Virus record (IMG/VR): IMGVR_UViG_3300042922_000120
Location: 1 to 41,225 of that record
Source of the DNA: a virus
Strand: one strand, 5' to 3'
DNA length: 41,225 nucleotides
Part shown: positions 6,506-16,276 of the stretch, one piece after another
How the letters are laid out: each line of letters opens with the position of its first letter
Numbering within the stretch: the first letter of the stretch is position 1
Made by a program: the position numbers and the translations under genes
The notes under the pieces: generated by a model
What the model saw: only the letters and a program-made list of their open reading frames with translations
Database searches by the model: none
Told to the model about the DNA's origin: nothing

Positions 6506-8877
6506 TGGCTACGGCAGTCGCCAACCGGATCATCTCGGGGTCGATCCCGAACTTCATCAACGGCGTCTCTCAGCAGCCATTCGCTCTCCGTCTTGCATCG
6601 CAGGCCGAGGAACAGATCAACGCCTACTCGTCCATCGTTGAGGGTCTCACCAAGCGGCCCCCGACGAGGTTCGTGGCGAAGCTCTTGGACAGCGCCCCTG
6701 ACGACGCCTTCATCCACATCATCAACCGCGACCTCGCTGAGAAGTACGTGGTTCTGGCCTACAACAACGACCTCAAGGTGTACGACTTCGACGGGGTCGA
6801 AAAGACGGTGAACTTCCCGAACGGCAAGGGATACCTCTACAGCCCCAAGGCGAACTTCGGTGCGGTCACCGTGGCGGACTACACGTTCTTCCTCAACAAG
6901 GACGGCAAGACCGCGATGACAGCCGAGACGATCCCGGCGAGGTCTCCGGAGGCTATCGTCTACGTTCGGCAGGGCAACTACGCGACCACCTACCGTCTCG
7001 TCGTGGGTGGCGTGGTGGTTGAGCATACGACAAGTACCACGGACCCCAATGGGATCCAGACCACCGCAATCGCTATGACGCTCGGCGTGGCCCTCAACGG
7101 CTCAGCGGCCCCGGCAACCTGTCAGGTCGTAGGATCGACGATCTACATCGTCCCCAAGGCACCCGCGACTGACTTCACGATCCGCGTCGAGGACACCATG
7201 GGGAACACGGCGATGCTCGGCATCAAGGACAAGACGCAGTCCTTTGCGAACCTCCCGGCGAAAGCCTATTCGGGGTTCCAGGTGGAGGTCACAGGATCGG
7301 CAGGCAACGACTACGACAACTACTACCTCCGTTACGATGCCACCGGCACGGACGGATGGGATGGTGTATGGCGAGAGATTGCCCAGCCCGGTCGGAAGAT
7401 CGCCATTGACCCCGCCACGATGCCCTACACGCTGATCCGAGAGGCGGACGGTACGTTCACCTTCAAGCAGGCGACGTGGGACAAGTGCGAGGCCGGTGAC
7501 TCGAAAACGAACCCGCAGCCTTCCTTCATTGGAAAGCCGCTGTCCGACATGTTCTTCTTCCGCAATCGCCTCGGCTTCGTCGCGGACGAGAACGTGATCA
7601 TGTCCAAGAACGGGTACTTCTTCGACTTCTTCCGGGACACCGCTACAGCCCTGCTGGACACGGATCCCATCGACGTCGCGGTCTCGCACGTCAAGGTCTC
7701 GATCCTACGCCACGCGGTGCCGTTCAACGAGAGCCTCCTACTGTTCTCCGATCAGACCCAGTTCCTGCTTTCAGGAGAAGGGATCCTGTCCCCGGCGACA
7801 GTCTCGATCAACGCGACCACGGAGTTTGAGACGAGCAACATCGCGAAGCCTGTGGGTGCCGCCTCGTTCATCTACTTCACGACCCGCAAGGGTGGGTTCT
7901 CGGGTATCCGGGAGTTCTATGTGGACGGCCAAACGAGGACAAACAGCGCGAACGACATCACGGCTCACGTCCCCAAGTACATCCCCGGCAACATCACCAA
8001 GCTGACCGCCTCGACCAACGAGGACGTGCTGCTGGCGCTGGCGGACGGAGAGAAGAACTCGATCTTCGTCTACAAGTACTATTACGCGGGACAGGAGAAG
8101 GTTCAGTCATCCATGAGCCGCTGGTCGTTCCCGGCGACAACTGAGGTTCTCGACGCGCAGTTCATTGAGAGCACATGCTGGGTCGTCGTGAGAGATCGCG
8201 GCGTCACTCAACTGCTCCGCATGGACATCGCTCCGGGGATCACCGAGGTGGACATGGAATACACGATCCATCTCGATAGCAGGGTCACGTCCGACATGAT
8301 CACGCGCGTCGTCGAAACGCCTCTCACAGGGACCACGACGACGTTTACGATGCCATACCCTGTTGCTGACCTCCCGGATCTACAGGTGGTCGCCCTGGCT
8401 GATGACAACACGTACAAGCCCGGTGCTGTCGTGCCGATCCTCTCGAAGGATGGGTCCACGGTGACCGTGCGTGGTGACGTCGACAAGGCTGTGATCGGGC
8501 GCTCGTACTGCATGAGCTTCCTGTTCTCCCCGCTGATCCTCCGACAGGAGGCTCCCGGTGGCGGGCAGATGGCGAACACGCAGGGACGTCTCCAGCTCCG
8601 TCGCATGATCATGAACTACGCAGACACCGGCTACTTCCGGGTGGAGGTCACTCCGCTTGGTAGGCAGGCGTTCATCAACGAGTTCACTGGTCGCGTGATC
8701 GGCAGTAACACGAACCGCCTTGGTCTCCCGTCAATCGCTACGGGATCGTTCCGATTCCCCATCTTGGGGCAGAACATGAACGTCAGCATCATCCTCAAGA
8801 ACGACAGCCCGTTCCCCAGCCGAATCCTCAACGCGGACTGGGAGGCGATGTACACCGTCCGCACCAGCCCGATGTAA
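6505..8877 (+). CDS. tail tubular protein B (gp12, nozzle), 790 aa
   Basis: Forms the conical tail nozzle. Diagnostic N-terminus with IISGSIPNFINGVSQQPFALRLASQAEEQINAYSS, almost the gp12 signature. Central segments include KPLSDMFFFRNRLGFVADENVIMS and the C-terminal part has GRLQLRRMIMNYADTGYFRVEV. Length equals the T7 protein (794 aa). It follows gp11 with a TAATG overlap. Confidence 0.97.
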   Translation: MATAVANRIISGSIPNFINGVSQQPFALRLASQAEEQINAYSSIVEGLTKRPPTRFVAKLLDSAPDDAFIHIINRDLAEKYVVLAYNNDLKVYDFDGVEKTVNFPNGKGYLYSPKANFGAVTVADYTFFLNKDGKTAMTAETIPARSPEAIVYVRQGNYATTYRLVVGGVVVEHTTSTTDPNGIQTTAIAMTLGVALNGSAAPATCQVVGSTIYIVPKAPATDFTIRVEDTMGNTAMLGIKDKTQSFANLPAKAYSGFQVEVTGSAGNDYDNYYLRYDATGTDGWDGVWREIAQPGRKIAIDPATMPYTLIREADGTFTFKQATWDKCEAGDSKTNPQPSFIGKPLSDMFFFRNRLGFVADENVIMSKNGYFFDFFRDTATALLDTDPIDVAVSHVKVSILRHAVPFNESLLLFSDQTQFLLSGEGILSPATVSINATTEFETSNIAKPVGAASFIYFTTRKGGFSGIREFYVDGQTRTNSANDITAHVPKYIPGNITKLTASTNEDVLLALADGEKNSIFVYKYYYAGQEKVQSSMSRWSFPATTEVLDAQFIESTCWVVVRDRGVTQLLRMDIAPGITEVDMEYTIHLDSRVTSDMITRVVETPLTGTTTTFTMPYPVADLPDLQVVALADDNTYKPGAVVPILSKDGSTVTVRGDVDKAVIGRSYCMSFLFSPLILRQEAPGGGQMANTQGRLQLRRMIMNYADTGYFRVEVTPLGRQAFINEFTGRVIGSNTNRLGLPSIATGSFRFPILGQNMNVSIILKNDSPFPSRILNADWEAMYTVRTSPM

Positions 8878-8918
8878 ACGCGAAAGCGTATAAATGCCCA
8901 GTATACGCAAAGGCGTAT
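8878..8918 (+). promoter_or_regulatory. mutually exclusive hairpins around the gp13-like start codon
   Basis: Three complementary blocks surround ATG 8894. ACGC-GAAA-GCGT (8878-8889) is a tetraloop hairpin before it. ATACGC (8903-8908) and GCGTAT (8913-8918) form a second hairpin after it. GCGTAT at 8886-8891 can instead pair with ATACGC at 8903-8908, closing the start codon in a loop. No Shine-Dalgarno sequence is seen. This suggests RNA-structure control of translation after the nozzle gene; it is an inference from base pairing. Confidence 0.45.
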
Positions 8919-9364
8919 CAGAGGACGCTGAGTGGCTGGCTTCACGCCTCCGCTCGGCGGACCTCCGGGAGCTGGCTGCGCTCACCGACATCACGCCCCT
9001 CGACGCTCTCCTGCTGTCGCTCCGTAGCGGTCCCTCGTGGACATGCGCGGACGACGCGGGGAAGCCCTTCGCCCTGTACGGACAAGGAGGAGGTGCGCCG
9101 TGGATGCTCGCCTCCGATGGTCTTGAAGATCACTGGAGGTGGTTCCTCAGGAACACCAAGCGGATCGTCGCGGACATGCAGGGAGACATCCCCGTCATCG
9201 CGAACGCAGTCGACGCACGAAACACAGTCCACATCAGGTGGATCCAGTGGGCAGGCTTCACCCTGTCCGATCCCATCAACAGTCCTTCGGGGCTCCCTTT
9301 CATTCCATTCTACAGGAGGAAGCCATGTGCTTCACCGGAGCGGGTGCCATCCTTGGGATGGTGA
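8894..9364 (+). CDS. internal virion protein A (gp13-like), 156 aa
   Basis: Located between the nozzle and gp14-like genes as in T7. The sequence (VSEDAEWLASRLRSADLRELAAL ... GPSWTCADDAGKPFALYGQGGGAPWMLASDGLEDHWRWFLR) resembles the small acetyltransferase-fold-like gp13 family of T7-type phages; T7 gp13 is 138 aa. Its last 13 codons overlap the next gene (start 9325), whose ribosome site AGGAGG lies inside it. The start lies within alternating hairpins. Confidence 0.85.
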   Translation: MPSIRKGVSEDAEWLASRLRSADLRELAALTDITPLDALLLSLRSGPSWTCADDAGKPFALYGQGGGAPWMLASDGLEDHWRWFLRNTKRIVADMQGDIPVIANAVDARNTVHIRWIQWAGFTLSDPINSPSGLPFIPFYRRKPCASPERVPSLGW

Positions 9365-10074
9365 CCAGCATTGGTGGCTCGCTTCTGGGTAACTCTGCTC
9401 AGAAGGCGCAAGCCGCCAAAGAGAACGCCTACAACGCCCAGATGAACCTCGTTCAGGAACAGAACCGAACGAAGCAGATGGAGTACGAGACCGAAATCTA
9501 CGCCCGTGACATCGACTATCGAAAGCAGGTTCTCAAGTTCCAAGAGACCGAGTTCGACCGTCAGGTGGAGTTCGTTGATCGGGCTCGGGACAACATGGAG
9601 GAGAACTACTTCACGAAGGTAGGCACCCTCCTTGTTCGCGCCTTCGAGGAACAGATCGTCTCGTCCTTCGAGAAGCAGGAAGTGCAGGCCCAAGGCCGCG
9701 CAGCCCGCGCCACGGTCAACAACATGATCAGCGAGCGCAACATCGACGGCAACACGGCCCGTCAGCTCGAAGGTGAGTTGTTCCGGCAGGAAGGTGAGAG
9801 CCTCACTCAGTCGGACCTCAACGACACCGCGCGTGAACGTCAGCTACGTCTCGACGTGCTTGGTCTCAAGGCTGAGCATGACGGCAAGGTTGGATCGCTC
9901 CAGCTCCAAGCATCAGCACCACTGGCCCCACTACGCGGCCCGTCGCCTGTCCCTGCCGTCGCCCCGCCCAAGCAAGTGTCTGGCCCATCGGATGGTGCCC
10001 TCGGCATCAACATCGCCACTGCGGCCATCACTGGCATCGGCGGCTACATGAAGTCCAACGGTTACAAGTTCTAA
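9325..10074 (+). CDS. internal virion protein B (gp14-like), 249 aa
   Basis: Core/ejection protein thought to form the outer-membrane part of the ejection channel. ATG 9325 is chosen because a perfect AGGAGG (9314-9319) precedes it; the longer frame from 9139 overlaps the previous gene. N-terminus MCFTGAGAILGMVTSIGGSLLG is hydrophobic as in T7 gp14, followed by a long Gln/Glu-rich helix (about residues 25-180) and a Pro-rich stretch, ending in a short glycine-rich hydrophobic segment. T7 gp14 is 196 aa. Confidence 0.9.
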   Translation: MCFTGAGAILGMVTSIGGSLLGNSAQKAQAAKENAYNAQMNLVQEQNRTKQMEYETEIYARDIDYRKQVLKFQETEFDRQVEFVDRARDNMEENYFTKVGTLLVRAFEEQIVSSFEKQEVQAQGRAARATVNNMISERNIDGNTARQLEGELFRQEGESLTQSDLNDTARERQLRLDVLGLKAEHDGKVGSLQLQASAPLAPLRGPSPVPAVAPPKQVSGPSDGALGINIATAAITGIGGYMKSNGYKF

Positions 10075-10083
10075 GGATCATCC

Positions 10084-12444
10084 ATGCCCCCAAGTGGTAT
10101 CGACCGTATCAAGTTCACTCCCCATGCTCGACCTGTCGATACCGTGGGGGTGGACACATCATTCCAAGAGATGGCTGCTCCCGTTCGGGGCTCCAATCCT
10201 CTCGCTCCCACGCAGGGTCGCCTTCCGGTGGCTCCCGTGGACGAAACCAACTCCGCAGCCCAGCTCATTCAGGCCCTCTCCGGGTTCGGTTCGGCAACGG
10301 CGAACTTCTTCGCTGAGAAGGACGAACAGGCCAAGCAGGACGATCAGCTACAGGCTGGCTACGACGCCATGAAGTCCAGCGCCAAGACGTGGGCAGAAGC
10401 CGTGCAGGCGAACCCTGATCTTGCGTCCAAGTCGCCGTTCTATCGGGACACCTTCATGAGCAACCTTGCACAGACCTCGATGTCCAAGCGCATCGGTGAG
10501 GTGCAGGCTGCGTACTACACGTCGCCCCTCGTGAACTCCACGAATCCCGGCGAAATCCAGTCGTGGTTCATCAAGCAGATCGAGGGTGACCTCTCGCAGT
10601 ACACGGACCCGGCTGAACGTCGCGCCGCCATGGAGGTGGCCAGCAACGCCGCTCGTGCCTTCTCCGAGGCCCACGCAAGGAACGCCAAGGACAACCTAGT
10701 CCGCAAGGCAAGGGAAGCCTCTGGTGCCCGCAATACGGAACGCTTGGACGCCTTCGAGGCTCTCCCTGCTGCACAGCCCTACGAGGCCGGTGAGTTCGCT
10801 GCGAAGGATCTCGATCCGATGGAGCAGGCGCTCCTGGCTGGCATCGGTGCAGGCGAGAGCGGGCATCGCTACGACATTCGCTACGATGGCGGCAAGGGAG
10901 CCACCTTCGAGCTGAACGGGCAACACCCGAACATCGCCGCAGTGATCACCTCCGGTAAGAACGCTGGGAAGACGTCGACCGCCGCAGGCCGCTACCAGTT
11001 CCTCTATTCAACGTGGGTGGACCTCTGGAAGTCGCAAGGCAAAGAGCCGCCGCCGTTCACTCCTGAAAATCAGGACAAGGCTGCGATCCTACTCGCCAAG
11101 CGCGACTACAAGGACCGCACTGGCCGCGATCTGATGGAAGACCTCAAGACCGAGGGATTCTCCAACCGCATCATGAACGGCCTGCAAGGTACGTGGGAAG
11201 CGTTCCAGAAGGCTGGCCGTCCTCGCTATGCCGCCACCTACAACGCCGTCCTCAAGAAGGCTGGAATGGAGGCCCCAGATTCCATCACTGCGGATCCGAA
11301 CTTGGACGAACTCCAGACGAGCCTCTACGCGGACGCCGCGAAGGATGTTGCCGGTGGTATCCGCGAGGAAGACGCTGACGCCGACATCGTCAAGTCCGTG
11401 ATCAACAAGGCCATGGAGTCGGGAGACGAACGCTACCTCAAGATCCTCGACGTGAAGCGTGAAGGCCGTCCTGCCATCTCTGACGACCCGGATACCCGCA
11501 AGGCGATCATGGCAACCGCCAACTCCATCGCTGCGCTACGGGTCACCCGCGACAACGCCCAGCGGGAACTCCAAGAACGCGAGCACAAGGCCAGGGTCGA
11601 GAAGTTCAAGGCCGGTGCGTACATCGCGCAGGAAGAGGCCATGATTGCCGGTAAGGACGCGCTGTTCAAAGGCGAACAAATCATCGAAGCGGCGAAGGTC
11701 GATCACACGATTGCCGCGCAGATGCGAGCCATGAACGAAACCCTGCGGTCTCAGAACAAGAACGACGATCCGAAGGCGATCCTCGATTTCCAGACTCGGC
11801 TCTACAACGGCGAGATCACTCCCGACGACGTCCGTGATGCGGTCGCTGCGGGATACCTCCGTGACCCGTCGAACATCGGCAAGTTCATGGAGCAGGCTCG
11901 CCAGAACAAGCAGCAGTCGTTCCTCAACGGGACACCGTATCGAGACGCGATGAGTACCATCCATGGCATCCTCATGGACCCGAACAACTTCGACTTGGAG
12001 AAGGCTCGGGTCAAGGTCGAAGCAGAGGGTGAGGTCTTCGAGGCCTTCACCAAGTGGATGCAGGAAAACCCGAAGGCTCTTCCCGAGGACCAGAAGCGGT
12101 TCCTCAACGGGACTCTCAAGGCCATCCTCGGAGAGAAGGCCGACATCGACGCATGGAAGGCCCAGAAGGCCACGACGCCTCCTCCCGGTACGAATACACC
12201 GGCTGAGACGACAAAGCCCTCCACGGACGCTGCAGCGGCTCCTGTGGTCACCCCGTCGACTGACTATCGGACGACGAAGCTGTTCACGGACACCAAGTCC
12301 CTCGACGCTCTCTTCGCGGAGCACCGGGCGAACCCTGCTGCACCGAACGCCTTCAAGGAGGCAATCGACAAGCTCGGTCTCAAAGATCCGAAGGCAATCG
12401 CCCGCTTCTATCAAACCCAACGAGCCCTCACAGGGACGAAGTAA
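10084..12444 (+). CDS. internal virion protein C (gp15-like) with an embedded lysozyme/transglycosylase-like domain, 786 aa
   Basis: By position and overall architecture this is the gp15 ejection protein (T7 gp15 is 747 aa), long and helical. Residues about 248-395 carry an added enzyme-like domain: GIGAGESGHRYDIRYDGG with Glu258, then GKTSTAAGRYQFLYSTW, followed by DKAAILLAKRD and GLQGTWEAF. This pattern resembles the lambda-endolysin/transglycosylase group that cleaves peptidoglycan during DNA entry. In T7 the muralytic domain sits instead at the N-terminus of gp16, and none is obvious there in this phage. The C-terminus has a Thr/Pro-rich linker (about residues 698-725). Confidence 0.88.
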   Translation: MPPSGIDRIKFTPHARPVDTVGVDTSFQEMAAPVRGSNPLAPTQGRLPVAPVDETNSAAQLIQALSGFGSATANFFAEKDEQAKQDDQLQAGYDAMKSSAKTWAEAVQANPDLASKSPFYRDTFMSNLAQTSMSKRIGEVQAAYYTSPLVNSTNPGEIQSWFIKQIEGDLSQYTDPAERRAAMEVASNAARAFSEAHARNAKDNLVRKAREASGARNTERLDAFEALPAAQPYEAGEFAAKDLDPMEQALLAGIGAGESGHRYDIRYDGGKGATFELNGQHPNIAAVITSGKNAGKTSTAAGRYQFLYSTWVDLWKSQGKEPPPFTPENQDKAAILLAKRDYKDRTGRDLMEDLKTEGFSNRIMNGLQGTWEAFQKAGRPRYAATYNAVLKKAGMEAPDSITADPNLDELQTSLYADAAKDVAGGIREEDADADIVKSVINKAMESGDERYLKILDVKREGRPAISDDPDTRKAIMATANSIAALRVTRDNAQRELQEREHKARVEKFKAGAYIAQEEAMIAGKDALFKGEQIIEAAKVDHTIAAQMRAMNETLRSQNKNDDPKAILDFQTRLYNGEITPDDVRDAVAAGYLRDPSNIGKFMEQARQNKQQSFLNGTPYRDAMSTIHGILMDPNNFDLEKARVKVEAEGEVFEAFTKWMQENPKALPEDQKRFLNGTLKAILGEKADIDAWKAQKATTPPPGTNTPAETTKPSTDAAAAPVVTPSTDYRTTKLFTDTKSLDALFAEHRANPAAPNAFKEAIDKLGLKDPKAIARFYQTQRALTGTK

Positions 12445-12453
12445 GGACAACAC

Positions 12454-15400
12454 ATGGAAGAAGAAACAGAAGTCGCTACACCCCTAGTCGCACAAGGGGA
12501 GGCTCCGGTCGCCCCTGAGGCGGCTCCGGGACCAGCGCAGGCCGATCAGCAGTATGCCTCGGACCTCGATGCGGCTCTGGCTGAACTCCAGCAGGAGGAG
12601 GGAGCCCCAGCGGCTCCTTCCACACCCTCGACGTGGTCGTGGGAGAACATCAAGAAGATCGTCAAGGACGTCGACCAGCAGTCCTCTCGCGGTGTCGCAG
12701 AGGGTCTCAACGCGGTCGACGAGGGTGCCCAGAAGATCGGGCAGTGGCTCAACGATAACGTCGTAGACCTCGGCCACCTCGAATGGGGAACGGGCTCTGA
12801 GGGATGGGGACCGGACAACTGGCTGACCTGGAGCCCCGGAACCTACAAGGGAGACAACGGCGGGGCGGAAGCAAAGCCTGCGATCCCCGACAGTGCCCTC
12901 CCGGCGAAGCCCTCAACCGCAGTCGGCCAACTCACTAATGACGCCGCCCAACTCGGCGTGGGTCTGCTCGGTGCCGGCAAGTTCATCAAGGTGGCCGAAG
13001 GTGCAAGCGTCCTCGGCGCTATGGCCGTTCGTGGTGCCCAAGGTGCTCTCGCCGACTTCTCGGTGTTCACCGCCAACGAGGATAACCTCTCGGACTTCAT
13101 CCAGTCCCACCCGCAGTTCGCCAACAGGATCACCGAGGCTCTCGCTTCAGACCCGAACGACAACGAGGCCATTGGTCGTCTCAAGCAGGCGGCGGAAGGC
13201 GTCATCATCGGTACGGCTCTCGAAGGCCTCATCTGGTCCGTCAAGGCGGCTCGGGCGTGGTCGAAGGGAGACAAGAAGGCTGCTCTCGAAGTTCTCGATG
13301 AGGTCGACGCCGCGTCTGACGCAGCGAAGGCGGAAGCGAAAGCTGCCCAACCGGATCAGCTCGACATGTTCGCCCCGGAGAAGTCCGCAGAGGTCTCCCC
13401 GGAGCAGATCACCAAGCAGGCCACAGAGGCCCCAAAGGAGCCCGTACAGGGCGATCTCGATCTCGGTGATACTCCGCTTCCAAAAGCTGACGTAGAGACT
13501 CAGGCGGTCCCCACACGCGCCGGACAGGCCACCCCTGTAAAGCTCGTCGTCAACCAAACGGACGAAGGCTTCAAGCAGTTCATCGCGAACCGCGACTGGC
13601 GTAACGGCCTGTTCAGGGACGAAGGCGAAGACATCGTCGGGATGAACACGCAGCTCATCCACAACATGGACGACGTCCGCACGACGCTCAATGCTCTCGA
13701 AGAGACCTACTCGGCAGAGATCAAGGCGGCTCGCGGTGGCGGCGACGATGGCGTGGTGACGTGGCAGGAGACGAAAGCTCTCGCCGCGCAGATCGGTGAT
13801 CTGACCGGAGGGAAGCCCCAGCGCATCCTCCAGCAGCTCGCGGTGACGCACCAGAACTCCGTCCGCATGGCGGCGCAGATGAAGGCCTTCGGGGACTTCT
13901 TCGCGACCACTGCCAAGAAGGTGGACGATCTGGCGACCTACGTGGCTGACGAGTTCGGTCCACTGCCTCCTGGCTACAACTCATACAACGATGTGATGGC
14001 TGACTTCGCCAAGCACACGGAGCTGTTGGCCAACGTCCGCGCGATGTACGGCGGCACGAAGACGAACCTCGCTCGCACCTTCAACGCCTTCAAGATCGGC
14101 GCAGAGGTGAACCAGAAGACCCTGCTTCACATGAACCCGGATGAGCTGTTCGCTGGTGGCCCCGCTGCCATGCGAGCGTACGCGCGTCGGATCAAGGCAG
14201 CAGGCGGTAAGCCCAAGGCAATCGGAAAGGTCACCGAACGTGGCCTCCTCGGGAACCTCATGGCGGGCACCCAGCAAATCTGGATCAACTCGATCCTGTC
14301 GGCTCCAACCTCGCACATGGCGAACATCATCGGCTCGCTCGGTCATGCCGCCTATCTCCCCGCTGAGAAGATGGTCTCCGGTGCTCTACGCGCAGGAACC
14401 AAGGAAGGACGCGGTGATTTCATCAAGGGAGGTCTGGAATACGCAGGCATGATGATGTCCCTCAAGGACGCCCTCAAGCTCTCCGTTACAGCCTTCCGCC
14501 GTGAGGCTCCGGTCCTCGATCCGGGTACGGCAGGCCTATACACGACCCACAACGCGATCACGCAGCAGGCCTACCAGCAGTACGTCAAGCCGGATGGAAC
14601 AGCCGCGTGGCTGATCAACACGTTCGGTAAGGCGACGAACCTCTCCTCCCGTCTCATGATGGCCGAGGACGAGTTCATCAAGCAAATGACCTACCGTAGT
14701 CAGGTGCGGGCGAACGCGATGAAGGAACACTTCATGCGTGATCCCAACTCGACCGACATGCACTCCCTCGCGGCTCGCTTGACGGAAGCTCTTGATAACT
14801 CGGTGGACTCCACGACCGGACAGGCCCTCGACAAGGTCGCCCTTGAACAGGCGCAGAAGGTTACGTTCTCGAACAACCTCCAGACCCCCACCTTCTTCGG
14901 TGAGAAGTCGTTCGGTGAGATCATGCAGCGCGGCGTGAACGATCACCCGGCACTGCGCTTCATCATGCCCTTCGTGCGGACCCCGACCAACATCGGACGG
15001 TTCGTGTGGAGCCGTACCCCGGTTCTTAATCTGCTCCGCAAGGAGGAGTTGGCGAACTCGCTGGGACATAACGGCCACAAGGCGCAGGCGGACTGGGCTG
15101 CTCGTTCGGCCATCGGCGGCACCCTCTGGGGTATCGCAGGAGGCGCAGCGGTCGAAGGCAAGATCACCGGAAGCGGTCCCAAGGATCCTGAGACCCGGAG
15201 ACTCCTTGAAGCCACTGGCTGGCGTCCCTATTCGTGGAAGTCTGTCGATGCTGACGGCAAGGTGACCTACACCTCCTATCAGCGTCTCGATCCCTTCGGG
15301 ATGTTCCTCGGGATGTCGGCGGATCTCGCCCAGGCGGCGGGACACCTCGGAGACGAGGAGCTGTCGACGGTTGCTGGTCACATGGGTATCGCCCTCGCTC

Positions 15401-16224
15401 AGCAGCTCAAGAGCAAGTCCTACCTCCTCGGTCTCTCCCAGTTCCTCGACGCGGTCACCGACCCGGAGCGGAGCATGGACAAGTGGATGCGCGGACAGGT
15501 TGGATCGTTCGTTCCTTCGGCCCTCAAGTCGATGAACAGCGACCCGTACATGCGTGAAGCTCGCAGCGTGATCGACGAGATCATGAGGCGTGTTCCCGGC
15601 TACAGCGACGAGGTCGACCCGGTTCGCAACATCTTCGGTGAGAAGGTGCTGCTTCCTCCCGCGTGGGGACCGGACAGCATCTCTCCGCTTCTTCAAGGTA
15701 TCGAGCCTCACCTCATGGGTGACCAGCCGGTGACCAAGGAGTGGCAGGAGAACGTGCAGATCGACGTCAGGGATGAGCTGGCTCGCCAGTCGTACATTCA
15801 CGGCAAGAAGCTCATGACGCCGCCGAAGAAGGTGAGAGACGTGGACCTCACGGACCCGGAACTCAAGATCGGGACGTACACGGCTCACGACCGCTTCTCG
15901 GAACTCGTCGGCCAGCCGGATCCTCGGAAGCCCACCCTTCGTCAGGCCCTCCAGAAGGTCATCGCGTCCCCTCAGTATCAGGACAAGTTGACCGATGGTG
16001 AACCGGGCGAGGACGGCAAGGAAGGCACACGCATCATGCAGATCAACCGAGTCATCGGCCAGTATCGCGATGCGGCCTTGAAGGCGCTCATGAAAGAGAA
16101 CCCCAAGGTGCACGAAGCGGTGAAGATGGAAGCGTATCGCGCTGCCGTCGCCAAGCGAGCGAAGAAGACTCCCGATCAGCAAGCGTCCGCCACGGACCAG
16201 CTCCTGAACGGCATCACCCAATAA
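12454..16224 (+). CDS. internal virion protein D (gp16-like), 1256 aa
   Basis: Largest gene, at the gp16 position (T7 gp16 is 1318 aa); ejection protein expected to cross the cell envelope with DNA. The first 60 residues are Ala/Pro/Glu-rich and look disordered. A segment with QLTNDAAQLGVGLLGAGKFIKVAEG and later hydrophobic stretches (for example GNLMAGTQQIWINSILSAPTSHMANIIG) is like gp16-type proteins of environmental podophages. I do not see the N-terminal transglycosylase motif of T7 gp16. The start at ATG 12454 is nine bases after the gp15 stop, with AAGGA upstream. Confidence 0.9.
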   Translation: MEEETEVATPLVAQGEAPVAPEAAPGPAQADQQYASDLDAALAELQQEEGAPAAPSTPSTWSWENIKKIVKDVDQQSSRGVAEGLNAVDEGAQKIGQWLNDNVVDLGHLEWGTGSEGWGPDNWLTWSPGTYKGDNGGAEAKPAIPDSALPAKPSTAVGQLTNDAAQLGVGLLGAGKFIKVAEGASVLGAMAVRGAQGALADFSVFTANEDNLSDFIQSHPQFANRITEALASDPNDNEAIGRLKQAAEGVIIGTALEGLIWSVKAARAWSKGDKKAALEVLDEVDAASDAAKAEAKAAQPDQLDMFAPEKSAEVSPEQITKQATEAPKEPVQGDLDLGDTPLPKADVETQAVPTRAGQATPVKLVVNQTDEGFKQFIANRDWRNGLFRDEGEDIVGMNTQLIHNMDDVRTTLNALEETYSAEIKAARGGGDDGVVTWQETKALAAQIGDLTGGKPQRILQQLAVTHQNSVRMAAQMKAFGDFFATTAKKVDDLATYVADEFGPLPPGYNSYNDVMADFAKHTELLANVRAMYGGTKTNLARTFNAFKIGAEVNQKTLLHMNPDELFAGGPAAMRAYARRIKAAGGKPKAIGKVTERGLLGNLMAGTQQIWINSILSAPTSHMANIIGSLGHAAYLPAEKMVSGALRAGTKEGRGDFIKGGLEYAGMMMSLKDALKLSVTAFRREAPVLDPGTAGLYTTHNAITQQAYQQYVKPDGTAAWLINTFGKATNLSSRLMMAEDEFIKQMTYRSQVRANAMKEHFMRDPNSTDMHSLAARLTEALDNSVDSTTGQALDKVALEQAQKVTFSNNLQTPTFFGEKSFGEIMQRGVNDHPALRFIMPFVRTPTNIGRFVWSRTPVLNLLRKEELANSLGHNGHKAQADWAARSAIGGTLWGIAGGAAVEGKITGSGPKDPETRRLLEATGWRPYSWKSVDADGKVTYTSYQRLDPFGMFLGMSADLAQAAGHLGDEELSTVAGHMGIALAQQLKSKSYLLGLSQFLDAVTDPERSMDKWMRGQVGSFVPSALKSMNSDPYMREARSVIDEIMRRVPGYSDEVDPVRNIFGEKVLLPPAWGPDSISPLLQGIEPHLMGDQPVTKEWQENVQIDVRDELARQSYIHGKKLMTPPKKVRDVDLTDPELKIGTYTAHDRFSELVGQPDPRKPTLRQALQKVIASPQYQDKLTDGEPGEDGKEGTRIMQINRVIGQYRDAALKALMKENPKVHEAVKMEAYRAAVAKRAKKTPDQQASATDQLLNGITQ

Positions 16225-16231
16225 CCCTCAG

Positions 16232-16264
16232 GCCCCTCGGATAAAACCGGGGGGCTTCCTCTTT
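16232..16264 (+). terminator. rho-independent terminator before tail fibre gene
   Basis: A nine-pair stem GCCCCTCGG/CCGGGGGGC (16232-16240 and 16247-16255, one G-T pair) with loop ATAAAA is followed by a T-rich run. It lies in the 52-bp gap after the gp16-like gene and probably lowers readthrough into the fibre gene. Confidence 0.8.
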
Positions 16265-16276
16265 CAAAGGACAACA

